Shown: positions 1 through 6,532 of the stretch, piece by piece
Layout: each line of letters starts with the position of its first letter
How positions within the stretch are numbered: position 1 is the stretch's first letter
NCBI GenBank assembly: GCA_964372165.1
Contig: CAYJPT010000091.1
Location: forward strand, 1-9,378
Direction of reading: 5' to 3'
From: CAYJAD01 sp964372165
GTDB taxonomy: Bacteria > Desulfobacterota > Desulfovibrionia > Desulfovibrionales > Desulfovibrionaceae
DNA length: 9,378 nucleotides
The notes under the pieces: model-generated
Database searches by the model: none
What the model saw: the letters and a program-made list of their open reading frames with translations, nothing else
What the model was told of the DNA's origin: nothing
Program-made: the position numbers and the translations under genes

Positions 1-255
1 GCTGCCATCAAGGTTTGGATAGTGTTCAGCAATGACTTTAGCGTCAAATTGTATAGGGAGAGCGATGTTTTTCTTATTACGAGATATTTGAAAGCCAGCG
101 TTTGTTAGTTTATCATTATATATCAAAAGCGAGCGTAGTGCTTTTTTAAGATCACGCTCACTAATATCATAAAAATTCCTTTGTATTTCAAAGCAAAAGC
201 ATAATGGAGCATCGTGTACCCCTATGGTATGGGCACGGCATTCTAATTTGTGAAG
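1..255 (-). CDS. Partial open frame of unknown function, no start codon visible
   Basis: An 85-codon open frame on the minus strand runs off the left edge of the window. Upstream it is closed by a TAA at 256-258. There is no ATG or GTG in frame, and the first TTG is at 124-126. The later part, about 55 residues from position 177 down, looks protein-like: a charged helical stretch reading SERDLKKALRSLL, then a basic segment with SRNKKN, then a possible strand and helix ending AEHYPNLDGS. An AAAGGA motif followed by an ATG lies near 166-183, but that ATG is one base out of this frame and closes after 15 codons. The frame may therefore be a gene with a frameshifted or lost 5' end, or a segment of a decayed gene. 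I do not recognise the family. The 99-bp inverted-repeat element lies directly upstream. Confidence 0.35.
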
Positions 256-264
256 TTAAAAGCT

Positions 265-363
265 AATGTATGCGGTTCGTAAAGTTTTTTTCGCGTTGCA
301 GCACCTCAGCATACGCTCCGTCGTAGCAAATTGCTCAAAAAACCTTCACCAACCTCATACATT
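265..363. repeat. 99-bp element with 27-bp imperfect terminal inverted repeats
   Basis: The left arm is 265-291 and the right arm 337-363. Read outside-in, both start AATGTATG, continue with GGTT, GT and AAG blocks, and end in a run of T. By hand alignment 23 of 27 positions are identical. The 45-base centre (292-336) is GC-richer than the surroundings and carries short repeats such as CAGCACCTCAGC. The size and symmetry resemble a small palindromic intergenic repeat or a MITE-like element, and the transcript of either strand could fold into one long hairpin. No target-site duplication is evident and no protein is encoded. It sits between two damaged minus-strand reading frames. Confidence 0.65.
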
Positions 364-403
364 TACATTGTTCAAATAAAATCTCTTACACATAAATTTG
401 AAA

Positions 404-718
404 TTAGAATGCTGTGATGGCATGGGCAAACCAATAATATTTACTTTTCTGCTCAACATCCAACTTTATGGAATAGGATGCGCGAAGATAGCCCTTCTTC
501 ATCCATGAATGGGGATAAATACAAGTTTCGTTGGAGTATTCATTGATCACAGCGTCGTAATCGCCACCCCAATCTCCACGCTCAAGCATTTTTCGCTCTA
601 ATCTTTCATTCTAAGTTTGAAAGAAGTCTAATTCAACTGTTCTGGCAATACTTGGTAAATTTTCTACAATTTCTATGTGTTGAATGACTAGTTTGGACAT
701 TTCTACTAAATGTTGCAT
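404..718 (-). pseudogene. Small hypothetical gene interrupted by an in-frame amber codon
   Basis: The frame starts with ATG at 716-718, preceded by GGAG (726-729) at a 7-base spacing. It overlaps the end of the upstream 72-aa gene by 13 bases. It runs 35 codons to TAG at 611-613, then stays open in the same frame for 68 more codons to TAA at 404-406, so without the amber it would give a 104-residue protein. The first part is a helix-like segment (MSKLVIQHIEIVENLP). The second part is aromatic-rich, with DWGGDYDAVINEYSNE and KYYWFAHAI. An internal ATG at 587-589 could restart translation to give 61 residues, but it has no convincing Shine-Dalgarno sequence. The family is not recognised. The simplest reading is a nonsense-mutated gene. 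A two-piece product by reinitiation or amber suppression is possible but unsupported. Confidence 0.6.
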
Positions 719-924
719 TTTGATTCTCCAAATGTTATTTTTTTCATATTTTCAAAAAAGTCATGTAATTGAACCGAGTTAAATGGAGTAGTATGTAAAG
801 CATTATGTTTTTTTGAAGCACATATTACTGCTTTTTGAAAAAAGTTATACAAGTTCCCCTTATAGTGCTTTGCTATGAACGATGAAACATCTACTTTGAT
901 TGCTCTGAATTTGTTATGTGACAT
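706..924 (-). CDS. Small hypothetical protein, first gene of an overlapping pair
   Basis: This encodes 72 residues and starts at ATG 922-924, with a strong GAGGAG at 930-935 and a 5-base spacing. The product is small, basic and without a signal peptide or membrane segment. It contains FIAKHYKGNLYNFFQKAVICASKK and HDFFENMKK stretches that look helical. The stop is TAG (706-708), and the next gene's ATG lies inside the last codons, so the two are probably translationally coupled. A TTCC-N7-GGAA palindrome centred 48 bases upstream of the start suggests that the pair has its own regulated promoter, separate from the AAA+ gene that lies upstream on the same strand. I do not recognise the family. 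A toxin-antitoxin or phage-derived pair would fit the layout, but no motif shows it. Confidence 0.6.
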   Translation of the reverse strand: MSHNKFRAIKVDVSSFIAKHYKGNLYNFFQKAVICASKKHNALHTTPFNSVQLHDFFENMKKITFGESKCNI

Positions 925-963
925 AAAAACTCCTCAAAGTTTTGCTTGTGATAAAGGGGCTGC

Positions 964-980
964 GTTCCAAATTTGGGAAT
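964..980. promoter_or_regulatory. Operator-like palindrome, copy A (TTCC-N7-GGAA)
   Basis: The core TTCCAAATTTGGGAA is at 965-979, and six of its seven paired positions are complementary. On the minus strand it reads into TTTGGAACG, matching the right half of copies B and E. It lies 48 bases (centre) upstream of the 72-aa gene. The outer TATCAT/ATGATA flanks seen in the best copies are poor here. Confidence 0.5.
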
Positions 981-1030
981 TGAAAATAAAATGTTTAAAA
1001 CTAACGTAGCTGCAACCATGCAATAAGAGG

Positions 1031-1064
1031 TAAGCCCCTGCGTAATTTATTGCGCAGGGGCTTA
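1031..1064 (-). terminator. Strong 12-bp hairpin downstream of the AAA+ gene
   Basis: Positions 1031-1042 (TAAGCCCCTGCG) are perfectly complementary to 1053-1064, with a 10-base AT-rich loop. It sits 40 bases past the stop codon of the AAA+ gene and upstream of the small-gene pair. On the minus strand the stem is followed by ACCTCTTATTG rather than a clean T-run, so intrinsic termination may be incomplete. It could instead protect the 3' end of the mRNA. Confidence 0.55.
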
Positions 1065-1103
1065 AAAACTTAATGTTCGTAGTAACGTAATTATTTTAAT
1101 GTG

Positions 1104-3317
1104 TTACCTAAAACCCAACATTTTGCCAACATTATCAAGTTTATCTTTCTGTTCACGCATAAGAGCTTGTATAAGTGTTGCATGGCTTATGTCATCATCT
1201 AGCCAAAATTGTGAACGTACAGCGGCAAAGTCTCCAGGTGTAAGTTGAGTGCAGGCAAGTAAGGCGTTTAGTTCTTTTGAGGTCAATTCTTGCTTACAAG
1301 ACGGGGCCAAGATTGACATATAAAGTTTTTCTAATTGCTCCTTACCAGCATATGCAAAAGGAATTTTAAATGAAAATCTACGCATGGCAGCCATGTCCAT
1401 TGATGTGCGTCTGTTACTAGTGCAAACGCAAATGCCCCTAAATTCCTCAAGCTGAGTGAGAAATTCATTGACTTGCGTAACCTCCCAAGAACGCGTTGCT
1501 GATTCTCTTGAGTAAATAAAACTATCAGCCTCGTCTATGACTAGAATGTCGCCATTACGTTCTGCACTTTCAAAGGCTGCTGCAATGTTTTGTTCTGATC
1601 CACCAACCCACATACTAAGTAAATCACTGGCTTTTTTAATAACGCATTCTCTGCCAAGCTCTTGCGCCATATATTTAGCAAGAGCAGACTTTCCAGTGCC
1701 TGGAGGACCATAAAAAAGCATTGTTCCGCCCCCTTTGGGGAGTTTGCCTTGTCTCATAATGTCATCAATTTTATGCAACTTTTGCATAATACTCGTTATA
1801 TTGTGTTCACGATCTTGTTCAAGAGTTACACCATCAAGAGTGTATCCATTAGTGTCAATGGCTATTTTTTTTTGTTTTTCACCATTATTTTGTAATGTTA
1901 AATGAGCATCCAAGCTATGTTCTATGGATGATACAAAGTCCTTTTTTGCTTTTTTCAAAATTTTTGCATGTTGAATTGCCTTGGTTATAACAGCAGCAGG
2001 CACAACATATTTTTGCACCAAAAGTTCAATATCTTTATGACTTATGCGTGAAGCTACTCTTTGGGTTTTAATAATTTGTGTCCAAGCATTTTGTCTTTGT
2101 TCCTTAGTAAGCTCTTCAAAATGTATGCTATAAGCAAAACGCCTCCGTACTGCTGGGTCAATGTGTTTAATATCATTAGTAATCCAAATAGTCCTGCGTC
2201 CTTTTTGTTCCAAAAATGCATTAAGCCACGCCTTATCCTTGGTTGTTTGAAAACCAAAAAAATTTGTATCTAACAACCGTTCTGCTTCATCAACTACAAC
2301 AATTGCACCATTAGTTTTTGATGCCATATGTGCGCAAGAAACTAACGCTATGCGTCTACCACTTTCTCCATCATCAACTCCACTAGCTACAGCCCAAGCT
2401 TTGACCATTAGTGTTGAGACAAGACTGTGAGCAAAGCTGGTTTTACCTGTGCCAGCAGGGCCGTAGAGTAATATGTGCATTGGTTCATCAGTTTTTGCAA
2501 ATAATAATTCTGTTACATAACTAACAGTAGTAGCAGGCAATTGATAATCTTCAAGAGGTAATGTCTTTCCCTTAATTTGCACATAAAGCATTTCTTCCAA
2601 TTTTTCCACATCAGGCTCTTGCCAAAATTGTTTAATAAGTGGAGTCAAACATAAAAAACCAGACATATCTGCATCCAAAAAACCACTTTTATAAGCTTCT
2701 GTTATAGTTTTTTCTAAGCTCGCTGTTGGTATATGGAGAATGTTAGCAAGTATTGCTGGGTTAGACTGTACATATGAAACTATAGGATCTCCTAAATAAC
2801 TTTGTACAGGGGCAATAGTTGCAACAGCATATGCAAACTCTAAAAGGTAAATCATATGTACACTACAGCCCAAATATGTTGAAAGGTTTTTTCTAATTTG
2901 CTTGATTTTTTGAGGTATAGTTTTAGATTTGGTTGATGATAAATATTTTAATATAAATTCCTTATAAATAGGCTGAAATGACATACTATCTTCCCATACA
3001 CATTCTAAATCGGCTGCAAATCTTCTAGTAGTGGCACTTTTGAGATGGTTTAACATTTGCGTTTTATTAAAAGTAGGACAGTTCATATACTTTGCATCGG
3101 TTTTTTGTATTAAACTTTGTACTTGATGAATAAACTCTCCTAAACCACCTTGGGCATATTCAAGACATTCAAAAAAAAGATGGTCAACTGGTGCATGGCA
3201 TTCTAAAGCTGCATATAGCCATTGTTTAGTCTTTTCTTGAAAATATTCTTTCATTTCATCATTAAAATAACACATTTTCCCATTACGATTATTATTTCTG
3301 CGGCGATTAGTTGCCAT
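1104..3317 (-). CDS. Tandem AAA+ ATPase (two-module, p97/SpoVK-like)
   Basis: This is a 737-residue cytoplasmic protein. Residues 1-250 are a helical N-terminal region with a very basic start (RRRNNNR) and match no domain I recognise. Module 1 has Walker A GPAGTGKT (286-293), Walker B AIVVVDEAE (338-346) and an arginine-finger motif DPAVRRRF (387-394). Module 2 has Walker A GPPGTGKS (537-544), Walker B ILVIDEAD (591-598), a sensor-like CTSN (632-635) and MRRF (645-648). Between its Walker motifs module 2 carries MWVGGSE (569-575), which corresponds to the pore-loop MWFGESE of the p97/Cdc48 D2 ring. Module 1 lacks an aromatic pore loop. Both modules look ATPase-competent. I infer a hexameric protein-remodelling machine, substrate unknown. 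The start at 3317 has TAAGGAG at 3324-3330, buried in a hairpin. The gene is divergent from the ankyrin gene, with operator-like palindromes between them. Confidence 0.9.
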   Translation of the reverse strand: MATNRRRNNNRNGKMCYFNDEMKEYFQEKTKQWLYAALECHAPVDHLFFECLEYAQGGLGEFIHQVQSLIQKTDAKYMNCPTFNKTQMLNHLKSATTRRFAADLECVWEDSMSFQPIYKEFILKYLSSTKSKTIPQKIKQIRKNLSTYLGCSVHMIYLLEFAYAVATIAPVQSYLGDPIVSYVQSNPAILANILHIPTASLEKTITEAYKSGFLDADMSGFLCLTPLIKQFWQEPDVEKLEEMLYVQIKGKTLPLEDYQLPATTVSYVTELLFAKTDEPMHILLYGPAGTGKTSFAHSLVSTLMVKAWAVASGVDDGESGRRIALVSCAHMASKTNGAIVVVDEAERLLDTNFFGFQTTKDKAWLNAFLEQKGRRTIWITNDIKHIDPAVRRRFAYSIHFEELTKEQRQNAWTQIIKTQRVASRISHKDIELLVQKYVVPAAVITKAIQHAKILKKAKKDFVSSIEHSLDAHLTLQNNGEKQKKIAIDTNGYTLDGVTLEQDREHNITSIMQKLHKIDDIMRQGKLPKGGGTMLFYGPPGTGKSALAKYMAQELGRECVIKKASDLLSMWVGGSEQNIAAAFESAERNGDILVIDEADSFIYSRESATRSWEVTQVNEFLTQLEEFRGICVCTSNRRTSMDMAAMRRFSFKIPFAYAGKEQLEKLYMSILAPSCKQELTSKELNALLACTQLTPGDFAAVRSQFWLDDDISHATLIQALMREQKDKLDNVGKMLGFR

Positions 3318-3323
3318 AACGCT

Positions 3324-3342
3324 CTCCTTATTGTTTAAGGAG
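3324..3342 (-). promoter_or_regulatory. Hairpin sequestering the Shine-Dalgarno sequence of the AAA+ gene
   Basis: In the minus-strand transcript, CTCCTTA (3336-3342) pairs perfectly with TAAGGAG (3324-3330) across a 5-base loop. The second arm is the Shine-Dalgarno sequence, 6 bases before the ATG at 3315-3317. A 7-bp stem on the ribosome binding site should lower translation unless it is opened by a protein, a ribosome or heat. No conserved riboswitch aptamer is visible above it. Confidence 0.55.
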
Positions 3343-3354
3343 GTATTTACACAT

Positions 3355-3379
3355 CATCACTCCAAATCATGGAACGATA
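3355..3379. promoter_or_regulatory. Operator-like palindrome, copy B
   Basis: The core CTCCAAATCATGGAA is flanked by CATCA on the left and CGATA on the right. By hand it matches copy C at 17 of 25 positions. The centre (3367) is 50 bases upstream of the AAA+ start codon, nearly the same distance as copy A from its gene (48). This makes it a candidate site for control of the AAA+ gene. Confidence 0.55.
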
Positions 3380-3412
3380 AAAATAATTTTTTTCAGTAAA
3401 AAAATCTTTTTT

Positions 3413-3439
3413 TTATCATGCCGAAATTTGGAATGATAA
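3413..3439. promoter_or_regulatory. Operator-like palindrome, copy C (best copy)
   Basis: This is a 27-base near-perfect palindrome running from TTATCAT to ATGATAA, with an AAATTTGG core. Eleven of its 13 position pairs are complementary. It lies 59 bases centre-to-centre from copy B, with a run of A and T tracts (3380-3412) between them, and its centre is 64 bases upstream of the ankyrin start codon. The size and symmetry are what a dimeric helix-turn-helix regulator needs. Confidence 0.65.
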
Positions 3440-3471
3440 CATCATAAGAACAGAGCTAACACAAACTTTTT

Positions 3472-3477
3472 TATAAT
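3472..3477 (+). promoter_or_regulatory. Possible -10 box for the ankyrin gene
   Basis: A perfect TATAAT stands 12 bases before the ATG at 3490, but no -35 hexamer is found 16-18 bases upstream. If it is used, the transcript would begin around 3484, giving an almost leaderless mRNA without the AGGA at 3480-3483. Copy C would then lie near -58, an activator-like position. This may instead be a chance match in AT-rich DNA. Confidence 0.3.
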
Positions 3478-3489
3478 GCAGGATTTGCT

Positions 3490-4707
3490 ATGAAAGCTCT
3501 ACATCAAAAAATATTTAAGGCCATACGCAAAGGGCGTATTGATGAAGTTAAAACATTACTTACGCAAGGTGTGTACATAGAAGCACGGCTAAAAAATGGT
3601 CAAACTTTGTTAATATATGCAATAGCGCATAAACAAAAACATATTGCTGAATTTTTACTCGGACAAGGTGCCAATATAGAAGCAAGAGAAAATCGTGAAT
3701 GTACGCCTTTAATCCTAGCCGTAGAAAAAAATTTGCTAGAGATGGTGCAACTACTACTGAAATATGGAGCTTGCGTTGATGCTCGTAAATATTGTTATGA
3801 TGGTTTCGATGAATGTGACCCACGTCATTGGTCCGATTCCGCACTCATTATTGCCGCAAGGCAAAATAATTATCCTATGGTAAAACTTCTTTTGGATCAT
3901 GGGGCAGATCCTTCGCTTTATGAAGAATGCGAAGGTCTTACAGCTTTACATACGACAAGTTCTCCAAAAATTATACAAATACTCATAGATTATGGTGCGA
4001 ATGTAAATGCAGATGCAAAACCAGATGAACAAGTATACACACCACTTATGTGGGCAGCAGCTTGCCACCAGTATGCTAAGGCAAAGATGTTAATAGATAA
4101 TGGAGCAGATATATATCGTTATGCCAGTATAGATGGTACCGCTGCACATATTGCTGCCGAATCTGAATGTGTCAGCATTGTGAAACTTCTTTTGGAGGCA
4201 GGCTTTGACCCACACTTCATTGCACCGCAGAGTATGAGTTTACTCTGGCACGGAAGATACATATTATCAGAAAAAGATGGGGAGAAGTTTTTGAAGCTTC
4301 TTATGAAATATTGTTATGATATTAATATGAAATATCGAGGTGCCATGGATTTTATGCGCTTAGCCCATTACGAAAGCTTGGGTGTGGTCACACTGCTTGT
4401 GAAGTATGGTGCTGATATTCATGCTTTAGATGACAACGGCAAAAGCGTTTTGGGACACATTTACGATTATAGCAAGGCAAAAAACTTAAAATACCTGTTC
4501 TCTTTAGGCATTAAAATGACTGAGGCAGATGAAAAAAGTCTTTTTTTCTGCATTGAGCATAACTTGCTAGACATTTTACAAGTATTTTTAGAAAACGGTG
4601 CTAATATTAATGCTATAAATGCTGAAGGCTGTAGCCTTGTAGATTATGCGAAGAATTCTGGTAATCAAGATAGTTATAATTTTTTACGAAATATAATTAG
4701 CTCGTGA
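3490..4707 (+). CDS. Ankyrin-repeat protein, about 11 repeats
   Basis: This is a 405-residue protein made almost wholly of ankyrin repeats of about 33 residues, starting near residues 4, 37, 70, 116, 149, 182, 215, 284, 317 and 347, plus a degenerate one around 248-283. The signatures are clear: LLLKYGACVDAR, LLLDHGADPS, LIDYGANVNA, LLVKYGADIHA and FLENGANINA. A 14-residue insert rich in Asp, Cys and aromatics (about 100-114) interrupts the third repeat. There is no signal peptide or membrane segment, so it should act in the cytoplasm as a protein-binding scaffold, unless it is exported by a signal I cannot see. AGGA (3480-3483) precedes the ATG by 6 bases. Its divergence from a tandem AAA+ ATPase across shared palindromes suggests co-regulation. 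An adaptor or substrate role for the ATPase is conjecture. Confidence 0.9.
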   Translation: MKALHQKIFKAIRKGRIDEVKTLLTQGVYIEARLKNGQTLLIYAIAHKQKHIAEFLLGQGANIEARENRECTPLILAVEKNLLEMVQLLLKYGACVDARKYCYDGFDECDPRHWSDSALIIAARQNNYPMVKLLLDHGADPSLYEECEGLTALHTTSSPKIIQILIDYGANVNADAKPDEQVYTPLMWAAACHQYAKAKMLIDNGADIYRYASIDGTAAHIAAESECVSIVKLLLEAGFDPHFIAPQSMSLLWHGRYILSEKDGEKFLKLLMKYCYDINMKYRGAMDFMRLAHYESLGVVTLLVKYGADIHALDDNGKSVLGHIYDYSKAKNLKYLFSLGIKMTEADEKSLFFCIEHNLLDILQVFLENGANINAINAEGCSLVDYAKNSGNQDSYNFLRNIISS

Positions 4708-4843
4708 AGCTTACCCTAAAAGGTTACTATTCACTAAAATGGTGATGCTATCGTTAGGCTCTTCTTTTGTAAACGGGCATAAAAATATCATAATTTTTGC
4801 CATTTATCTGAAGTAGGTAACTTTATCAATTAAGCCTATCATA
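4708..4843. other. Convergent intergenic gap, no gene
   Basis: These 136 bases separate the 3' ends of the convergent ankyrin and exported-protein genes. A loose CCTAA/TTAGG pairing (4715-4719 with 4754-4758), with a small TCAC/GTGA hairpin inside and a T-rich CTTCTTTTG downstream, could be a weak terminator for the ankyrin gene. I do not call it as one. No palindrome of the TTCC-N7-GGAA family is present. Confidence 0.4.
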
Positions 4844-6490
4844 TCAATTAATTCGTTCAATTGACCTCACAACTGAAGTCACATTGCATGATAGATTTTT
4901 TTCGTCAAAAGATTGTATAATATCATAGACTATATTAGCTTTTTCTCCATTATGAAAATCAAATCTCATATACTTTTTATTTTTACCATCAGACATATAT
5001 TCAGAAATTTTTTCACCATTTTCTAGTATAACCTCAATTGAGTCAGGCAGACTAGCTTGATTAATTACACCTCGCACGATGCCGATGGCTTGTTTAGTTG
5101 CTAGGGTTTTATTAACACAAGGAGCATAATTACCTGACATGGTAACGCCTACCCCACATATGCTGTCATCACCAATGATATTAATGTTATCCATATTTTT
5201 TTGAAGAGTTATAAAACTGTTTTTATCATATTTATCATAACAAATTATATCATTGCCGACTAAACTACATATTCCCTCAAACATACAAGAATTTTGGTTA
5301 TAGTTACTAGCAGTTGATATATTAACAAAATATTGACCTGGAGATTTTGGATTTTCTTTAAATACTAAATCTCCCATGCTTCCTTGTTCTTCATAAGCAT
5401 AAACTTTTTGTTGAAATATATTCATCAGGTAGGATTGCTTTTCTAATTCAGCACTTATTTTTGCATCTTCGCCAAGGACAAATATATTGTTTTCCGCATG
5501 AAGATATATTCCATCATTGATGATATGTCCACTTGTACTGACAAATAAGCCTTTTGTTCCGTGCATATTATTCTTAATATGCAGTTTCAAGTTATCTTCT
5601 ATTGTCAAAGTTAAGCCATATGTGCCTGATGTAGTGTCTATAGATGTGCTACTAATGTGCAAGATTACCTCATTGAGTGTTAATGTTTTAAAATTTTCAT
5701 ATTTTGGTGGTAAATTGCCCCCATATCTTGTTACTTTACTTAAAAATAATGACAATGATACCTTGATTGAATCATCATTAATTTGATGAATCTTAAAATA
5801 TGTTTCAGAAGAATCTAATCCTAAATCAAACCAAAATTTTCCTGCCTTCACAAGTTCAATATTAGAGGAATTTTTCTTTACAAAATTACTTATAAAATTA
5901 ATTGGATAAAAATTTTGCTCAGACTTATTGATTTCAGCTTTTATTGTTTTAAGCAAAAATCTATCTGTTAATAATATTAATATTGCACCTTCAAAAGGCA
6001 TTTGATTGGCAAATATTTGTTGAATGGCTTCTTCTCTAACTGAATTGTTTATATCGTATCGCACGACATCATATTCTTCCCCATTAATCAAAAGAGATAT
6101 AGCTTTAAATTGCGATGGTTCATCATTTGCAAAGGTTAATAGTTCAATAACTACTTGTATCTTATTTTTGAAATCATCAGCGATGGATGAATATTGAAAC
6201 ACTGTATGCGATATATTTTTCTTAGCTTGCTCAAGGTTTATTGTAGCGCTAAACCTTACATATGTTCTTTTTTGCTTATCTTCATAAGTCTTCCATTCAA
6301 AGTCAGATAAATATTGATTGCCTTCAAAAGCATTGCCTATGGTAACACTTTTATCATATTCATTAAATTCATTTTTGACTTTTTCTATGGGGTTGTCCCC
6401 AAATATTCCTAAAAAAGCGTGCGCAGGTGAAGTTAGCAAAATGATGATAACTACCAATGTTGCTATAAAAATATTTTTTGTGTTTAGCAT
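4844..6490 (-). CDS. Exported protein of unknown function with a Cys-containing C-terminal region
   Basis: This is a 548-residue protein. Residues 1-25 form a classic Sec signal peptide: Lys-5, a hydrophobic core IATLVVIIILL, and SPAHA before a probable cut at Ala-25. There is no lipobox, so it should be periplasmic or secreted. The rest is rich in short beta-strand patterns, notably residues 265-345. All six cysteines lie in the last 150 residues: 402, 408, 417, 445, 458 and 535. They sit in a CMFEGIC...IICYD...CGVGV...GNYAPC arrangement that looks like a small disulfide-linked module. The start has GGAGG a few bases upstream. The gene follows the GYF_2 membrane-protein gene by 42 bases with no promoter evident between, so the two are probably one operon. 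I do not recognise the family. Confidence 0.85.
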   Translation of the reverse strand: MLNTKNIFIATLVVIIILLTSPAHAFLGIFGDNPIEKVKNEFNEYDKSVTIGNAFEGNQYLSDFEWKTYEDKQKRTYVRFSATINLEQAKKNISHTVFQYSSIADDFKNKIQVVIELLTFANDEPSQFKAISLLINGEEYDVVRYDINNSVREEAIQQIFANQMPFEGAILILLTDRFLLKTIKAEINKSEQNFYPINFISNFVKKNSSNIELVKAGKFWFDLGLDSSETYFKIHQINDDSIKVSLSLFLSKVTRYGGNLPPKYENFKTLTLNEVILHISSTSIDTTSGTYGLTLTIEDNLKLHIKNNMHGTKGLFVSTSGHIINDGIYLHAENNIFVLGEDAKISAELEKQSYLMNIFQQKVYAYEEQGSMGDLVFKENPKSPGQYFVNISTASNYNQNSCMFEGICSLVGNDIICYDKYDKNSFITLQKNMDNINIIGDDSICGVGVTMSGNYAPCVNKTLATKQAIGIVRGVINQASLPDSIEVILENGEKISEYMSDGKNKKYMRFDFHNGEKANIVYDIIQSFDEKNLSCNVTSVVRSIERIN

Positions 6491-6532
6491 GATACCTCCA
6501 CTTTTTGAAAATTATTACATTAAGTGCCAATA

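Noticed and set aside
404..589. A 61-residue gene starting at the internal ATG at 587-589
   Set aside because: The ATG lacks a good Shine-Dalgarno sequence, and the same frame continues upstream past the amber codon to a well-supported start at 718.
611..613. Amber codon as a pyrrolysine or other recoded residue
   Set aside because: The adjacent gene ends in TAG, no pyrrolysine machinery or methylamine methyltransferase is in the window, and no stimulatory structure is seen.
706..924. Toxin-antitoxin pair with the 404-718 gene
   Set aside because: The overlap and small sizes fit, but no toxin or antitoxin motif is recognisable and the second gene is broken.
951..1064. Alternative pairing of AGCCCCT near 954-960 with the 1031-1042 arm as an attenuator
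   Set aside because: The alternative pairing is only 7 bp against the 12-bp hairpin, and no leader peptide or aptamer supports it.
3413..3439. Sigma-54 promoter or LexA box in the palindromes
   Set aside because: There is no TGGCAC-N5-TTGCA pattern and no CTGT-N8-ACAG pattern; the repeat is a symmetrical TTCC-N7-GGAA.
3560..3844. Open frame of 94 codons on the minus strand
   Set aside because: It lies wholly inside the ankyrin gene and has no ribosome site or domain. The other antisense or offset frames inside the AAA+, exported-protein, GYF_2 and XRE genes are rejected for the same reason.
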